DNA of 6,103 nt from Thermoplasmata archaeon. GTDB lineage: Archaea > Thermoplasmatota > DAOVMN01. Positions 6,083 through 6,103 of the stretch are shown in pieces. The first letter of the stretch is position 1. The number at the start of each line of letters is the position of its first letter. The stretch is from the NCBI GenBank assembly GCA_030630685.1, contig DAOVMN010000142.1:1-6103 (forward strand), in the 5' to 3' direction. Both the position numbers and the translations under genes were made by a program. The notes beneath the pieces are model-generated. The model saw only the letters and a program-made list of their open reading frames with translations, made no database searches and was not told the origin of the DNA.

Positions 6083-6103
6083 AAAACATAATTCAATCAT
6101 ACC

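Noticed and set aside
5886..6089. 67-residue open frame on the minus strand overlapping the start of the small helical gene
   Set aside because: It has no Shine-Dalgarno, a low-complexity hydrophilic product, spans the hairpin and GC-rich patch, and overlaps a better-supported start in another frame.

Overview
The window looks archaeal, most likely euryarchaeal and possibly from the Thermoplasmata or a related lineage; that placement is inference. Three things support it. AT-rich, TATA-like boxes lie about 25-45 bases before the starts. One gene (the glycosyltransferase) appears leaderless. Genes are followed by simple U-rich tracts rather than hairpin terminators. The surface proteins are also of a type common in archaeal genomes: an Asn-rich NosD-like beta-helix with many Asn-x-Ser/Thr sites and a membrane-anchored BNR/Asp-box propeller. 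No rRNA, tRNA, CRISPR array or transposase was recognised.

All five supported genes lie on the minus strand, so transcription runs from high to low coordinates. From 6103 down to 5905 there is a short leader region with a hairpin. Next come a small charged helical protein (5904-5554) and, 9 bases later, a 367-residue two-part protein (5544-4441). The second has an Mrr/restriction-endonuclease-like N-terminal fold that seems to have lost its active-site residues, plus a C-terminal region with two similar half-repeats. These two form a translationally coupled pair. A separate promoter then drives a GT4-type glycosyltransferase (4379-3225), which ends at a duplicated U-rich terminator unit. A strong TATA box precedes a membrane-anchored Asp-box beta-propeller protein (3085-1610). 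A 377-base gap (1609-1233) holds a nested inverted-repeat element built on ATTCGTG heptamers. The last gene, a secreted NosD-like beta-helix protein, starts at 1232 and runs off the window's left end without a stop, so its C-terminus is not visible.

Three neighbouring genes (glycosyltransferase, propeller, beta-helix) fit a cell-surface or glycan theme: a cytoplasmic glycosyltransferase, a protein facing outward from the membrane, and a secreted protein rich in potential N-glycosylation sites. They have separate promoters, so this is a neighbourhood rather than one operon. The coupled pair at the right end is the least understood part and the best candidate for something undescribed.
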